From contig JALGVJ010000004.1 in NCBI GenBank assembly GCA_029838195.1, positions 62,001 through 126,000 on the forward strand: a DNA stretch of 64,000 nt, read 5' to 3'. Positions 19,876 to 29,808 of this stretch are shown here, piece after piece. Numbering within the stretch: the stretch's first letter is position 1; the number at the start of each line of letters is the position of its first letter. The notes under the pieces were generated by a model. It made no database searches, was not told the DNA's origin, and worked only from the letters and a program-made list of their open reading frames with translations. The position numbers and the translations under genes were made by a program. Origin of the DNA: Promethearchaeota archaeon. GTDB lineage: Archaea; Asgardarchaeota; Lokiarchaeia; Sigyniarchaeales; SOKP01.

Positions 19876-21177
19876 ATGGAGAGTAAAATAACAAGAATAA
19901 AATCTCGATGGATATTGGATTCACGAGGTAATCCTACGGTAGAAACGGAAATATGGGCAAATAAAATGATGGCACGAGCAGCCGTTCCTTCAGGAGCATC
20001 TACGGGGGAGAATGAAGCTTTAGAATTAAGAGATGGTGGGGATGCTTTCCTTGGAAAGCATGTATCTAAAGCTGTTGCTAACGTGAATACGGTCATTGCG
20101 AAAAAATTAATTGGGTTAGATGTTTTTAATCAAGAGGAACTTGATAAAACCATGCTTGAATTAGATGGCACGGAAAATAAAAGCAAGTTAGGAGCTAATG
20201 CGATATTATCCGTTTCCATGGCAGTTGCTAAATTAGCAGCTAAAGTGGCTGAAAAGCCCCTCTTTCAATATCTTTATGAATTAATTCACGGGAAAACTGC
20301 GAACAAGTATTTATTGCCTATGCCTTTTTCAAATATTCTTAATGGGGGTGAACATGCGGGAAATAATCTTTCCATTCAAGAATTCATGATTATACCCGTG
20401 GGTGCAAAATCATTTTCTCAAGCCCTTAAAATGATCGTGGAAGTTTATCAAACTCTCAAGCAATTGTTGACTAAGAATTATGGAAAGCCTTCAGCTAACG
20501 TGGGAGATGAGGGAGGATTTGCTCCCAATTTTTCTAAAACTAGAGAGGCTTTGGACATCATCTTGGAAGCTATAGAGAAAGCCGGGTATTTAGAAGGTAC
20601 AGATTTTGTATTGGGCTTAGATGCTGCTGCGAGCGAATTCTATAAAGAAAACATGTATCAAATTGATGGGAGAAACTTGAACGAGGATGAGTTGCTCCAA
20701 TATTATCTTGACTTGCTCCATGATTATCCCATAAATTCCATTGAAGATCCCTTTGAAGAAAATGCCTTTCGTGCGTTTGCTAAATTAACTTCTAAGCTCG
20801 ACAAGTCCATTCAAATCGTTTGCGACGATCTTACGGTTACTAATATCAAATTATTAGAGAAAGCTATAAAGGAAAATGCGGGAAATACCTTGCTTTTAAA
20901 AGTTAATCAGATAGGCTCTTTAACAGAAGCAATTAAAGCTGCTAAATTAGCTTTTGAAAATCGATTTAATGTCATGGTATCCCATCGTTCAGGAGAAACA
21001 GAAGATATTTTCATAGCAGATTTAGCCGTAGGATTATGCTCTGGCCAAATAAAAACAGGAGCTCCTGCAAGAACGGATAGGACATGTAAATATAACCAGC
21101 TCTTACGTATTGAAGATTATTTAGGCGAGAATGCTCAATTTCCGGACTATTTTGATTCGTGGAAAAAGTTTCAATAA
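19876..21177 (+). CDS. eno: Enolase
   Basis: LDSRGNPTVE, GASTGENEALELRD, VGDEGGFAPN, LLKVNQIGSLTE, SHRSGETED. Confidence 0.98.
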   Translation: MESKITRIKSRWILDSRGNPTVETEIWANKMMARAAVPSGASTGENEALELRDGGDAFLGKHVSKAVANVNTVIAKKLIGLDVFNQEELDKTMLELDGTENKSKLGANAILSVSMAVAKLAAKVAEKPLFQYLYELIHGKTANKYLLPMPFSNILNGGEHAGNNLSIQEFMIIPVGAKSFSQALKMIVEVYQTLKQLLTKNYGKPSANVGDEGGFAPNFSKTREALDIILEAIEKAGYLEGTDFVLGLDAAASEFYKENMYQIDGRNLNEDELLQYYLDLLHDYPINSIEDPFEENAFRAFAKLTSKLDKSIQIVCDDLTVTNIKLLEKAIKENAGNTLLLKVNQIGSLTEAIKAAKLAFENRFNVMVSHRSGETEDIFIADLAVGLCSGQIKTGAPARTDRTCKYNQLLRIEDYLGENAQFPDYFDSWKKFQ

Positions 21178-21264
21178 CCCGCTCTATTCATTTTTAAGTG
21201 ATAATTTTTCTCTCTTAAAATAATAAAAACCAAAATTTTAAACTTTAAGGAATAAAACTCCATT

Positions 21265-21918
21265 TCAAGAACTTTTAATAAATCGATATACATTTACATT
21301 TATTTTTTTGCTTTTTAGTTCATGAAAATTATATGTTTTTTCTATAATTAAAGTATGAGGAAAGTAATAATCGATCTTCCATCCTAATTTTTCAACATGG
21401 CGTTTAATAAAGGCGTGATTTTTTTCTCCTGCTAAATGCATGGAATATACCACGTAGGAAAAAGAAAATGCTTGTTGTAAGAAAATTCTATCCGCATGTC
21501 GTTTTTTTACACCAAAAGGAGGATTCATGATGGTACAAATTTGAAGGTTTTCATTAATTTTTCCCATTCTCAAGGGAAAAAATTCTATATCCGCACATAT
21601 AACGTGAATGGGCGTTATAGGTTTTAATTTTAGTAGATTCATTCTTAAAACATAAAGAGCACTGGGGTCGATATCCATGCTAAAAATGCACGAGGGATGT
21701 AGAAAAATACTGGCAAGAGTTAACCGTCCAGTACCTGCCCCCAGATCAAAAACAACCTTGTTGGTAATATCATTAAATTCTACACCAGCAAAAAAAATAA
21801 GATCCACTGCACTGGTAGCATCAATGCAGTATTGTTCAAATTTAACGTTAGGTTGGTTAAAACTGTATAATTCTTGAATTAACTCAATAATTTCTTTTTT
21901 TTTCGTCTCAACCACCAC
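21265..21918 (-). CDS. METTL5-like N6-adenine methyltransferase family protein
   Basis: LGAGTGRL SAM motif, MNPPFGVKKRHADRIFL (NPPF), VVYSMH. Confidence 0.85.
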   Translation of the reverse strand: MVVETKKKEIIELIQELYSFNQPNVKFEQYCIDATSAVDLIFFAGVEFNDITNKVVFDLGAGTGRLTLASIFLHPSCIFSMDIDPSALYVLRMNLLKLKPITPIHVICADIEFFPLRMGKINENLQICTIMNPPFGVKKRHADRIFLQQAFSFSYVVYSMHLAGEKNHAFIKRHVEKLGWKIDYYFPHTLIIEKTYNFHELKSKKINVNVYRFIKSS

Positions 21919-22007
21919 GCTTGCGCTGTAAATTATAAAGTCTCATCCAAAAATTTATTTACCTTGAAAAATATATTTTCTATAAGATTGAGAAAGTTTA
22001 AAACCTT

Positions 22008-22619
22008 GTGTACATCAAAATGAACGAAAATTCGAAGAAAAAAAACCAGATCGCCATTACTGGGGAAAAGCTCGGTGTTGTAGAGGAATTCTTACCCGAT
22101 AAATATTCAACATATGTGAAAGATGGAGAAATTCGTGCCTCAAAAACGGGCATGATACAACTTAATAGAAAAAAATGTAAAATCGAGATTGAAACCCATC
22201 AAAGCGACCACAGGAAAAGCGTGCGAGAAGGCGATGTTGTTTTTGGCACGGTCGCTTTTATAAGAAAATATTCTATTGGAGTAATTTTTTATACAATTAA
22301 CGGAAAATTATTACTTAATTCTCCCTACATGGGCAACATCCACGTTTCCCAAATTTCTCACAAGTATGTAGATAACATTTCTGAAGCGTTCCAGCTCACG
22401 GATATAATTAGGGCTAAAGTAGTGGCTAAAGAAGGCACTGAGTTTTCCCTCAGCACGATTGGAAAAGAATTTGGCGTGGTCCACGCAGATTGCATCATTT
22501 GTGGAGATGCTTTGGAAAAAATTGATTATAATAAATTGCGATGTCCGCGATGTGGACACGTGGAAACTCGAAAATTAGCGGATGATTATCGAAACGTACA
22601 TCACGCCTTACGATTTTAA
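22008..22619 (+). CDS. csl4: Exosome RNA-binding subunit Csl4
   Basis: N-terminal GEKLGVVEEFLPDKYSTYVKDGEIRAS, S1-like core, C-terminal zinc ribbon CIICG...CPRCG. Confidence 0.9.
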   Translation: MYIKMNENSKKKNQIAITGEKLGVVEEFLPDKYSTYVKDGEIRASKTGMIQLNRKKCKIEIETHQSDHRKSVREGDVVFGTVAFIRKYSIGVIFYTINGKLLLNSPYMGNIHVSQISHKYVDNISEAFQLTDIIRAKVVAKEGTEFSLSTIGKEFGVVHADCIICGDALEKIDYNKLRCPRCGHVETRKLADDYRNVHHALRF

Positions 22620-22693
22620 ATTCTTAAAAATTCATTAACTATTAAATTATTATTATAAATCCCCTTGGTTCTTTTTTATATTCATGTAAATTA

Positions 22694-22942
22694 TTGAAAA
22701 TAAAACGTATTATGAAAAAAACGGGCAAAAAAATATTAAATTATTATAATCATAGTCATTCTCTCGAAAATATAATCAAATTCCTTGAAAGTATCCAAAA
22801 AAAGGTAAATTTCTTGGATCTAAACGTGTTGGTAGAGAGAAACGTTATTAGAGTGACGCTATATGGCCCTCGCGATTTACAATCTTTAGCCATAGAAAAA
22901 TTAAATGAGCTTGCTAACATGTTGTTAAAAAACCCCCCTTAA
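22694..22942 (+). CDS. Small conserved-looking hypothetical protein in csl4-rpoL cluster
   Basis: 82-aa ORF between csl4 and rpoL on the same strand; faint resemblance to DUF3194-type small proteins, unverified. Confidence 0.5.
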   Translation: MKIKRIMKKTGKKILNYYNHSHSLENIIKFLESIQKKVNFLDLNVLVERNVIRVTLYGPRDLQSLAIEKLNELANMLLKNPP

Positions 22943-23024
22943 TTTGCATGCTTTAGAAGGAACCATAAAAAATTTATTGAAAATAGTATTAATTTACATA
23001 ATTCCATTATCAATTCCACTTATC

Positions 23025-23525
23025 ATGGCAAAGAAAAAGAAAAAGGACTTGAATGAAGATCTCGAAAACGATCTCGAATTTAGCGCAGATGTCCCGATCG
23101 AAAGCGTGTATCCTAGCATTAAAGAACAACCCTCCGAAAAAGAAGCAGCAAAAGCAGAAAAAGACGATGCCACCATCGAAACAATTCCCGAGGTAGAATT
23201 AGAAGGAGCGCTAGAGGAAGAAGGACCGGAAAAACCAAAATATAAATATTTAGATCTTCACCTCTTAAAAGATCCCGAATTTAATAACTATGAATTAACT
23301 ATTGAAGGGCAATCTCACGGATTCTGCAACTTATTGGTAAAACACTTGTTACAAACCGAAGGCGTTATTTCCGCCGCCTATAAATCTACCGAACTCGAAC
23401 CCTCTAAAGTATTCATCCAAATTCGGGATAATTTTGATATTAAAACCATTCTTCAAAAAAGCATCGGATCTTTTCGAGAAGAAGTTACTAGTGCCCAAAA
23501 ATTATTCGAACAACTTCTCAGGTAA
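23025..23525 (+). CDS. rpoL: DNA-directed RNA polymerase subunit L (Rpb11-like) with acidic N-terminal extension
   Basis: YELTIEGQSHGFCNLLVKHLLQTEGVISAAYKS; acidic Lys/Glu-rich N-terminus from MAKKKKKD. Confidence 0.85.
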   Translation: MAKKKKKDLNEDLENDLEFSADVPIESVYPSIKEQPSEKEAAKAEKDDATIETIPEVELEGALEEEGPEKPKYKYLDLHLLKDPEFNNYELTIEGQSHGFCNLLVKHLLQTEGVISAAYKSTELEPSKVFIQIRDNFDIKTILQKSIGSFREEVTSAQKLFEQLLR

Positions 23526-23583
23526 TTATATCTTCTCTCTATTTTTACCAATTTTAACGTGTTTCATAAAATACCGCACTCCC

Positions 23584-24036
23584 ATGTCATACAAATTCTT
23601 GCTTCAAGACCTTCAAGAAACCCCAATATCAATTGGAACGGATAAAGGCCTCGCCAAAATTGGAGATGCCCTTGTAAATCTCTCTTATTCCATTGCTAAA
23701 TCCATCATCATGTCTAAAAATAATGATACTAATAAAATCATCCGAACGGGTACTAAAGTCAGCAAAGAAATCCTCTCCAATGCGTTAAAACAAGCAGGCT
23801 TGAAATATTTTGCCAAAAAAAGAGCGGATGCTCATGACATGGCAAACACCGTAGAAGCAATTCTCGCTTATCTATGGTTGAAAAACGCCATTTCCTTGGA
23901 CGAGATCGTCTCTTTCTTGTCAGAACACTTGAAAGGTAATTTGTCAAATAGAAAGGATGAAATCGCCATTGCCATTCAAGCCTTCAAAAATCTCCTCCTC
24001 CACGTCAAATCTTCACTACCCACAAATACCCCGTGA
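23584..24036 (+). CDS. Archaeal ribonuclease III family protein
   Basis: GTDKGLAKIGDALVNLSYSIAKS; KRADAHDMANTVEAILAYLWL; start taken at MSYKFL. Confidence 0.75.
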   Translation: MSYKFLLQDLQETPISIGTDKGLAKIGDALVNLSYSIAKSIIMSKNNDTNKIIRTGTKVSKEILSNALKQAGLKYFAKKRADAHDMANTVEAILAYLWLKNAISLDEIVSFLSEHLKGNLSNRKDEIAIAIQAFKNLLLHVKSSLPTNTP

Positions 24037-24051
24037 AAAAGGCACCTCCCA

Positions 24052-24612
24052 ATGAAAGATCATCCCATCACCATCGGCATTGATGATTCCCCATTCCACT
24101 TTGATGATGCCTCCAGAAAAACCTCCCTCATTGCCGTGGTCTGCCAAGGTACTCGATTAATGAACGTATTGAAAGCTTACATAACAATTGACGGAAATGA
24201 CTCCACCTCAACCATCATACACCTCGTTAAACAAGCAGAAAAACACGTCCAGTACATCCTCCTCGATACAATCACCTTCGGAGGATTTAATATTTGCGAC
24301 CTTGCCACTATTTACCACGAAACCCATAAACCCGTCATTGCCGTGAGTGAAAAAAAAATTGACTTGGACGGCGTGAAAATGGCTCTCCTTAAGAAATTCC
24401 CCAGCACCTACCATGAAAAATTATATAAAATTATCAACGCTGGAAACCTTTTTGAAATAACTATTAAAACGGCAGGAGGGCCATCCACGATCTACCTCCA
24501 CTTAAAAGGAATCTCCTTAAAAGAAACAAAATCTTTATTAGAAAAAATTTGTATCGACTCTAAGCTCCCGGAATGCATTCGCATGGCTCACATCATCGGA
24601 AGAGCCTTGTAA
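24052..24612 (+). CDS. DUF99 family protein (endonuclease V-like fold)
   Basis: TIGIDDSPF, YILLDTITFGGFNICDL, KPVIAVSEKK, HIIGRAL. Confidence 0.85.
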   Translation: MKDHPITIGIDDSPFHFDDASRKTSLIAVVCQGTRLMNVLKAYITIDGNDSTSTIIHLVKQAEKHVQYILLDTITFGGFNICDLATIYHETHKPVIAVSEKKIDLDGVKMALLKKFPSTYHEKLYKIINAGNLFEITIKTAGGPSTIYLHLKGISLKETKSLLEKICIDSKLPECIRMAHIIGRAL

Positions 24613-24701
24613 AATCTTTTGACGCATTATGAGACCAAGTCTACTTCCCATCTTCCACCTTTAACTTCCTGAAGATGTACTTCCCTTGATTCCCCCTTAA
24701 T

Positions 24702-25205
24702 TTAATTAGAAATCTCCGCCTCTAAGATGGACTTTATCTTATCCCTCATCTCTCGCCGAATCGCCGACATTCCATAGGTTTTTATCCCCAATCTAGCTTG
24801 TACCTCATCCACGCTCATCGCCCCTTCCAAATCTTGCTTGTTTGCAATCGCAATCACCCGTGAACCCAATTTTCTCGAATATCTCTGGCAAATCTCCCGT
24901 GTTTTCTCCACATTACCCTCCGTAGAATCACATACCAATACCGTCAAGCCTACGCCCCTTAAAAAATCTTCCCATAAAAATTTAAACCGCTCCTGACCCG
25001 ACATATCCCAAATAGCACACTTTACCCCATTTAATACCGAATCCTCGATCTCCACGCCAATCGTCGGAGATTTCACGCTTTCTTTCCCAAGTAATAAGCC
25101 AACTAAGGTAGATTTACCTACCCGACTCTCTCCTATGAACGCAATTTTGCTCTTTCCTAACCCCATCCCTTCTTTCTCCCCACTTGCTCCTTCATTTTTC
25201 ATCAT
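24702..25205 (-). CDS. Small GTPase, Arf-like
   Basis: GESRVGKST, PTIGVEIE, WDMSGQERFKFLW, ANKQDLEGAMSVDEVQARLGI. Confidence 0.9.
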   Translation of the reverse strand: MMKNEGASGEKEGMGLGKSKIAFIGESRVGKSTLVGLLLGKESVKSPTIGVEIEDSVLNGVKCAIWDMSGQERFKFLWEDFLRGVGLTVLVCDSTEGNVEKTREICQRYSRKLGSRVIAIANKQDLEGAMSVDEVQARLGIKTYGMSAIRREMRDKIKSILEAEISN

Positions 25206-25710
25206 TTATAATAAATCGAATGACTATCAAAAAAGTAAATAATATCCGTGTATTACTCTTCGCTTTATCATTTATTTCCCCCATTTTCTATCAACTCACA
25301 TTTCCTCGTATCCTCCACGGTCTGCTCTCCTCTCAACCAATCTTACACCTATTCTCTCCATGATTTCACCCAAACTTGAACTACTCCTAAAATAGAAAAA
25401 TAAATGATTCAATTAATACATTAATTAATTTAATTAATAGATCTATTAAAAAAAATAAATGAATGAAAAAATAACACACTTAGCCATAAAACTTTCCAAA
25501 AAAGTTAATCCAATAAGAAAATTACCATGCCTCCACAAATCTGTATTCTTCTTTCAAAAACCCTAAACCTCATACCCTCTCAAGAGCATGAATTCCCTTG
25601 GTTCAAGCCTAAAAAAAGAAAAATAAAAATAGAAAAATGATAAAAATGAATCTCCTTAATCGTAAGAATAATAGAAAGAAAAAATTTTTATTATTACATG
25701 AGGCTGCCAA

Positions 25711-27015
25711 TTAACCCGTAACAATATCCTTTACAATACCCACGGCTACAGTCCTCCCCATATCCCGAATTGCAAAACGTCCCATCTCTGGAATCTCCTC
25801 ATATTTCTCAATGCAAAGCTTCTTGATCGGTTTGAACTTCACGATAGCTGACTCGTTCTTCTTAAGAAACTTTGGATTATCCTCAATAACGGCTCCCGTC
25901 TTTTGATCAAGTTTTTTCATCAGCTCCACGAATTTCGCCGCCACCTGTGCCGTATGAGCATGTATCACCGGCGTATACCCTTGTGCAATCGCCGTAGGAT
26001 GCCAAATCACGATGATCTGGCCCACCCACTCACCATTCGGTGTGATTACCGTGGGCGGATTGTCCGGATGACCAATGCAATCTCCACGCCCCACATCCTT
26101 CATCTGTAATCCACGAATGCTAATGCCGATATTGTCTCCGGGTATCGCCTCAGGAATCTCCTCATGATGCATCTCGATAGACCTTACCTCTCCTTGAAAC
26201 TCCGTTGGCATTATGATAACTTTATCTCCCTTTTTCAATACACCTGTCTCCACCCTGCCTACCGGAACTACACCCGTACCCTTGATCTTATACGCATCTT
26301 GAATGGGCAACCGCAACGGCTTGTCAATCGGCTTCTCCGGCACCTCAAACTTGTCTATCGCCTCGATTAACGTCGGTCCATCATACCACGGCATCTTATC
26401 CGATTTAGTCGTCAGATTTTCCCCTTTCAATCCGCTAACGGGAACGAAATGAATTTTCTTTATCGGAAATCCTATGTTCCGCAAGAGTTGCGAAACTGCC
26501 TCCTTGCACTCGTTAAATCGATCCTCACTATACTCATATGCATCCGCCTTGTTGATCGCCACCACTAATTGCTTCACCCCTAATGTCTGAGCTAAATACG
26601 CATGCTCCCTCGTCTGCCCGTTTGCTGCTATTCCCACTTCCATTTCTCCTTTTTTTCCAGAAACGACAAGCACCGCAGCGTCCGCCTGGCTTGCGCCCGT
26701 TATCATGTTCTTAACAAAATCGGCATGCCCGGGAGCATCGATAATGGTAAAGTACTTGCTCGGAGTTTCGAATTTTCGGAAAGCAAGATCGATGGTAATG
26801 CCTCTTTGGCGCTCCTCTTTTAGTCTATCGAATACATATGCGTAGGACCACGAATCTCTATCGTATTCTTTTGCGATTTTTTCGAGCTCTCTTGCTTCTC
26901 TTTCCGATACAGCGCCAGTTTGTATGAGAAGAGCGCCCATCATTGTTGATTTGCCGTGGTCGATGTGTCCGATGATGACGAGGTTAAGATGGGGTTTTTC
27001 TGTTTTAGACGACAT
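25711..27015 (-). CDS. tuf: Translation elongation factor 1-alpha
   Basis: GHIDHGKST, RGITID, DAPGHADFVKNMITGASQADAA, NKAD. Confidence 0.98.
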   Translation of the reverse strand: MSSKTEKPHLNLVIIGHIDHGKSTMMGALLIQTGAVSEREARELEKIAKEYDRDSWSYAYVFDRLKEERQRGITIDLAFRKFETPSKYFTIIDAPGHADFVKNMITGASQADAAVLVVSGKKGEMEVGIAANGQTREHAYLAQTLGVKQLVVAINKADAYEYSEDRFNECKEAVSQLLRNIGFPIKKIHFVPVSGLKGENLTTKSDKMPWYDGPTLIEAIDKFEVPEKPIDKPLRLPIQDAYKIKGTGVVPVGRVETGVLKKGDKVIIMPTEFQGEVRSIEMHHEEIPEAIPGDNIGISIRGLQMKDVGRGDCIGHPDNPPTVITPNGEWVGQIIVIWHPTAIAQGYTPVIHAHTAQVAAKFVELMKKLDQKTGAVIEDNPKFLKKNESAIVKFKPIKKLCIEKYEEIPEMGRFAIRDMGRTVAVGIVKDIVTG

Positions 27016-27387
27016 TTATCTTCCACTAAATTTGTAATTTTAATTGATATAGATAAAATTTGATTCAGAATGTTAAAAATATACAGTTGATATTGTAATT
27101 AAATGATAAGGAATATAAATTTTTTTCGATATTTTTTTAAATTTTTAGGTTGAGAGAGGGGAGGAGAATAGATTTCGGATTTTTTTGAGTTTCTAAGGTC
27201 CGAGAAAGTGATGTTTATGAAAATCATGAGAGATTTTTAAGGTTTTTTGAATTTGAATTCAAAATTGGATATTAAATTATTATTGACATCTTTTAAAAAA
27301 TGATCAATTTTAATCGCGTGCTGATGTAAAAAATAGGAATTTTGCTTCCATGATGTATGTATTGAACACGTTCATTTATTAATAAAT

Positions 27388-27807
27388 TTAAGAAATTTGC
27401 GAATTTCCTTTCAGATCTTCCAGGAATTCTTTTTTATTCTTTTTAAGGAGCGAAAAGATATCGTTAATTTCTCGAGTGAAAGAGATAATTTCGTGATTGT
27501 TTAACATGAAACGAGGAGGAATTTTTTTGAAAAGGAATTCCCGAAAAACGGAATCGAAGTCATATATATTGACCCTTGTTTCTCGAAAGAAATCCAGTAG
27601 GTGATGGAGGTACAATGCTTTGACATGGATATATTGGGATGAGAACTTTTTTTCCTTGTCTTTCTTGTAAAAATATTTTAATTGTCTGAGGGGAGTAGGG
27701 TCGTTTTCATTATAATAAAATTTCAAAGAACTTAAATTTTCATGTAAAAAAGATGATAAAAGTAAAAAGAGATACGATCTTAAATATATTAAATAGAATA
27801 ACTTCAT
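27388..27807 (-). CDS. Hypothetical protein
   Basis: ORF with internal M (MKLFYLIYLRSYLF...) divergent from aIF2-alpha; no family recognised. Confidence 0.45.
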   Translation of the reverse strand: MKLFYLIYLRSYLFLLLSSFLHENLSSLKFYYNENDPTPLRQLKYFYKKDKEKKFSSQYIHVKALYLHHLLDFFRETRVNIYDFDSVFREFLFKKIPPRFMLNNHEIISFTREINDIFSLLKKNKKEFLEDLKGNSQIS

Positions 27808-27843
27808 GTTAATTATTTTGATGGTGATAGGAGAGGAATCATC

Positions 27844-28659
27844 ATGGTACGGTCTCGGACGAAGTTTCCATCGGAAGGGGAGTTTGTAGTAGCGCGAGTG
27901 AGAGAGATTCAAGATCAACACGTATACGTGGATTTGTTGGATTATGAGGGATTAGACCATGAAAAAACGGCACGAGGAATGGTCCACATCTCAGAGATAA
28001 GCTCTAGATGGGTGAAAAACATTCGAAATTATCTTCGAGAGGGGCAACGAGTGGTCTTACGTGTTTTACGAGTAGATCCCGTGAAAGGTCACGTGGATTT
28101 ATCTTATCGGCGAACGAATTCTGCCCAGCGAGAAAATCGCATGAAAGAATGGAAATATGCGATTAAATATGAGAATTTATTACAATTTTTAGCAGAAGAG
28201 ACAAACATTACGCTAGATGAAGCCTATGACATGATTGGATGGCCTGTATTAGACATGTATAACACGTATCAAGAAGCCATTGAAGAGTTAAAGGAGAATG
28301 GAGAGGAAATCCTTAGTAAATTGAAAATTCCACCTGATATCAAGGAGAAATTTTTAAAAATCGTGGATGAAAATATTAGTATTTCTACTGTGAGCGTGAA
28401 AGGCAGGATAAGGCTTACGATTCGAACGGGAGATGGGATTGAGAAATTAAAAAACATTTTATTAGAAGCAATGAAAGTGATTGACAATCCAAAACCAACG
28501 AGGAATTTAAAGTTAATTTATTTAGGTGCTCCTTATTATAAAATAGAAGTGATTTCAAAAGATTATTTAGATGCGGAAAACATTTTATCGGAAGTTTTAG
28601 ATACCATAGAATCCAAGGTGAAAGAAGTGGATGGTGTATTTGAGTTCATTCGTGATTAA
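27844..28659 (+). CDS. Translation initiation factor aIF2 alpha subunit
   Basis: GEFVVARVREIQDQHVYVDLLDYEG, MVHISEISSRWVKNIRNYLREGQ S1 domain. Confidence 0.96.
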   Translation: MVRSRTKFPSEGEFVVARVREIQDQHVYVDLLDYEGLDHEKTARGMVHISEISSRWVKNIRNYLREGQRVVLRVLRVDPVKGHVDLSYRRTNSAQRENRMKEWKYAIKYENLLQFLAEETNITLDEAYDMIGWPVLDMYNTYQEAIEELKENGEEILSKLKIPPDIKEKFLKIVDENISISTVSVKGRIRLTIRTGDGIEKLKNILLEAMKVIDNPKPTRNLKLIYLGAPYYKIEVISKDYLDAENILSEVLDTIESKVKEVDGVFEFIRD

Positions 28660-28697
28660 CTACACCATTTATAAAAAATAAGGATAAAGGGGACAAA

Positions 28698-28907
28698 ATG
28701 GTAAAATATCTCATGAAATGCCCGAATTGTGGAGAATATAGATTATACAACCCCGAGATGAGATGTAAGAAATGTGGAAGCGTTTTAATCAATCCACGTC
28801 CGGCGAAATTTTCTTTAATTGATAAATACGGCAAGCATCGATTGCAATATTTTAAAGAGAAATATCCACGCCCCGCTTTGGAGGAACAACCATCAAAAGC
28901 TAGTTAA
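28698..28907 (+). CDS. nop10: H/ACA RNP protein Nop10
   Basis: MKCPNCGEYRLYN...CKKCG...PRPAKFSLIDKYGKHR. Confidence 0.95.
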   Translation: MVKYLMKCPNCGEYRLYNPEMRCKKCGSVLINPRPAKFSLIDKYGKHRLQYFKEKYPRPALEEQPSKAS

Positions 28908-28933
28908 TCCTTTCTTTTGTTGAACTTGCCTTC

Positions 28934-29707
28934 TCATTCCTTGATAAGAGGTTCTGCGAACTTTTCTGAAATTAATATTTTCGCATTTTTAAAAGGCAAG
29001 CATGCGATATCTTCTTTTTCAAAAGGTCCATAGTTTAATAGATCAATTCCTACTAATGCAGGAGTTTCTTTTAAAAATCTCACGATCATATATTCCTGTT
29101 TTTCCTCTTGTTCTAATTTTTGAGAAGGAAATTTAGAAAGGACGCCTTCTTTGATGATCTCTACATTTGGGGTGGAAGTAGAAGGGGCTAAATGGGAAGG
29201 CGGAAGACTAGATGGAGAAGAAGAGGGCCCAACTTGAGAATTCTTTTCAAGAAGCGTTTTTTCAGACAATTCTTCCTTCTCAATGCCTTTTTGAACGGTT
29301 TTAGAGGATACGAGCTGAGGAACAGGCATTTCTTGTACGATCTCGTGAAGCGAATGACGTAATACTTTTTCATATCCTTTTAGCGAACTCATGATGTTTT
29401 GATACAATAATTTTTCGGGTTCAATGAGAGCTTTTAAGTCAAGTTCTTGTAAAGAGAGAGCCGCATCTAAAATTTTTTGTTTTCTTAATTCAAGTAAATC
29501 ATCAAAAAGAAAATCGAAATTATTTTTAATTACTTCAAAAACATAAGATTTTATTTCATCCTCATGATTTAATTGAAAATTTTGAAGAAATGATTTACTA
29601 TTTTTGAAGCGTTTAAAATCTGCGTCCGTTAATGGGAATATGTTCTCATTTTCTAACTCTTTTAACCATCGCTCATACAAGCGCTCATATTCTGATTTGA
29701 TATTCAT
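28934..29707 (-). CDS. GINS complex subunit (Gins51-like)
   Basis: N-terminal helical A domain, Ser/Pro linker, C-terminal B domain VGIDLLNYGPFEKEDIACLPFKNAKILI; next to primase and PCNA genes. Confidence 0.8.
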   Translation of the reverse strand: MNIKSEYERLYERWLKELENENIFPLTDADFKRFKNSKSFLQNFQLNHEDEIKSYVFEVIKNNFDFLFDDLLELRKQKILDAALSLQELDLKALIEPEKLLYQNIMSSLKGYEKVLRHSLHEIVQEMPVPQLVSSKTVQKGIEKEELSEKTLLEKNSQVGPSSSPSSLPPSHLAPSTSTPNVEIIKEGVLSKFPSQKLEQEEKQEYMIVRFLKETPALVGIDLLNYGPFEKEDIACLPFKNAKILISEKFAEPLIKE

Positions 29708-29808
29708 GGATAAGGTTCAAGTTCAAGAATAATTTAAATCTAACCCGCAAGAAATTACGCCAACCATTATTAGTATAATGGAAGGTAAACTACTTAAACA
29801 TATTTGAA

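Noticed and set aside
25591-25612. ggttcaagcct resembling a tRNA T-arm
   Set aside because: No acceptor stem, D-arm or anticodon arm could be assembled around it.
27808-27921. 5' extension of the 27388-27921 minus ORF overlapping aIF2-alpha
   Set aside because: The extension is antisense to the conserved aIF2-alpha start; the internal Met at 27807 is more plausible.
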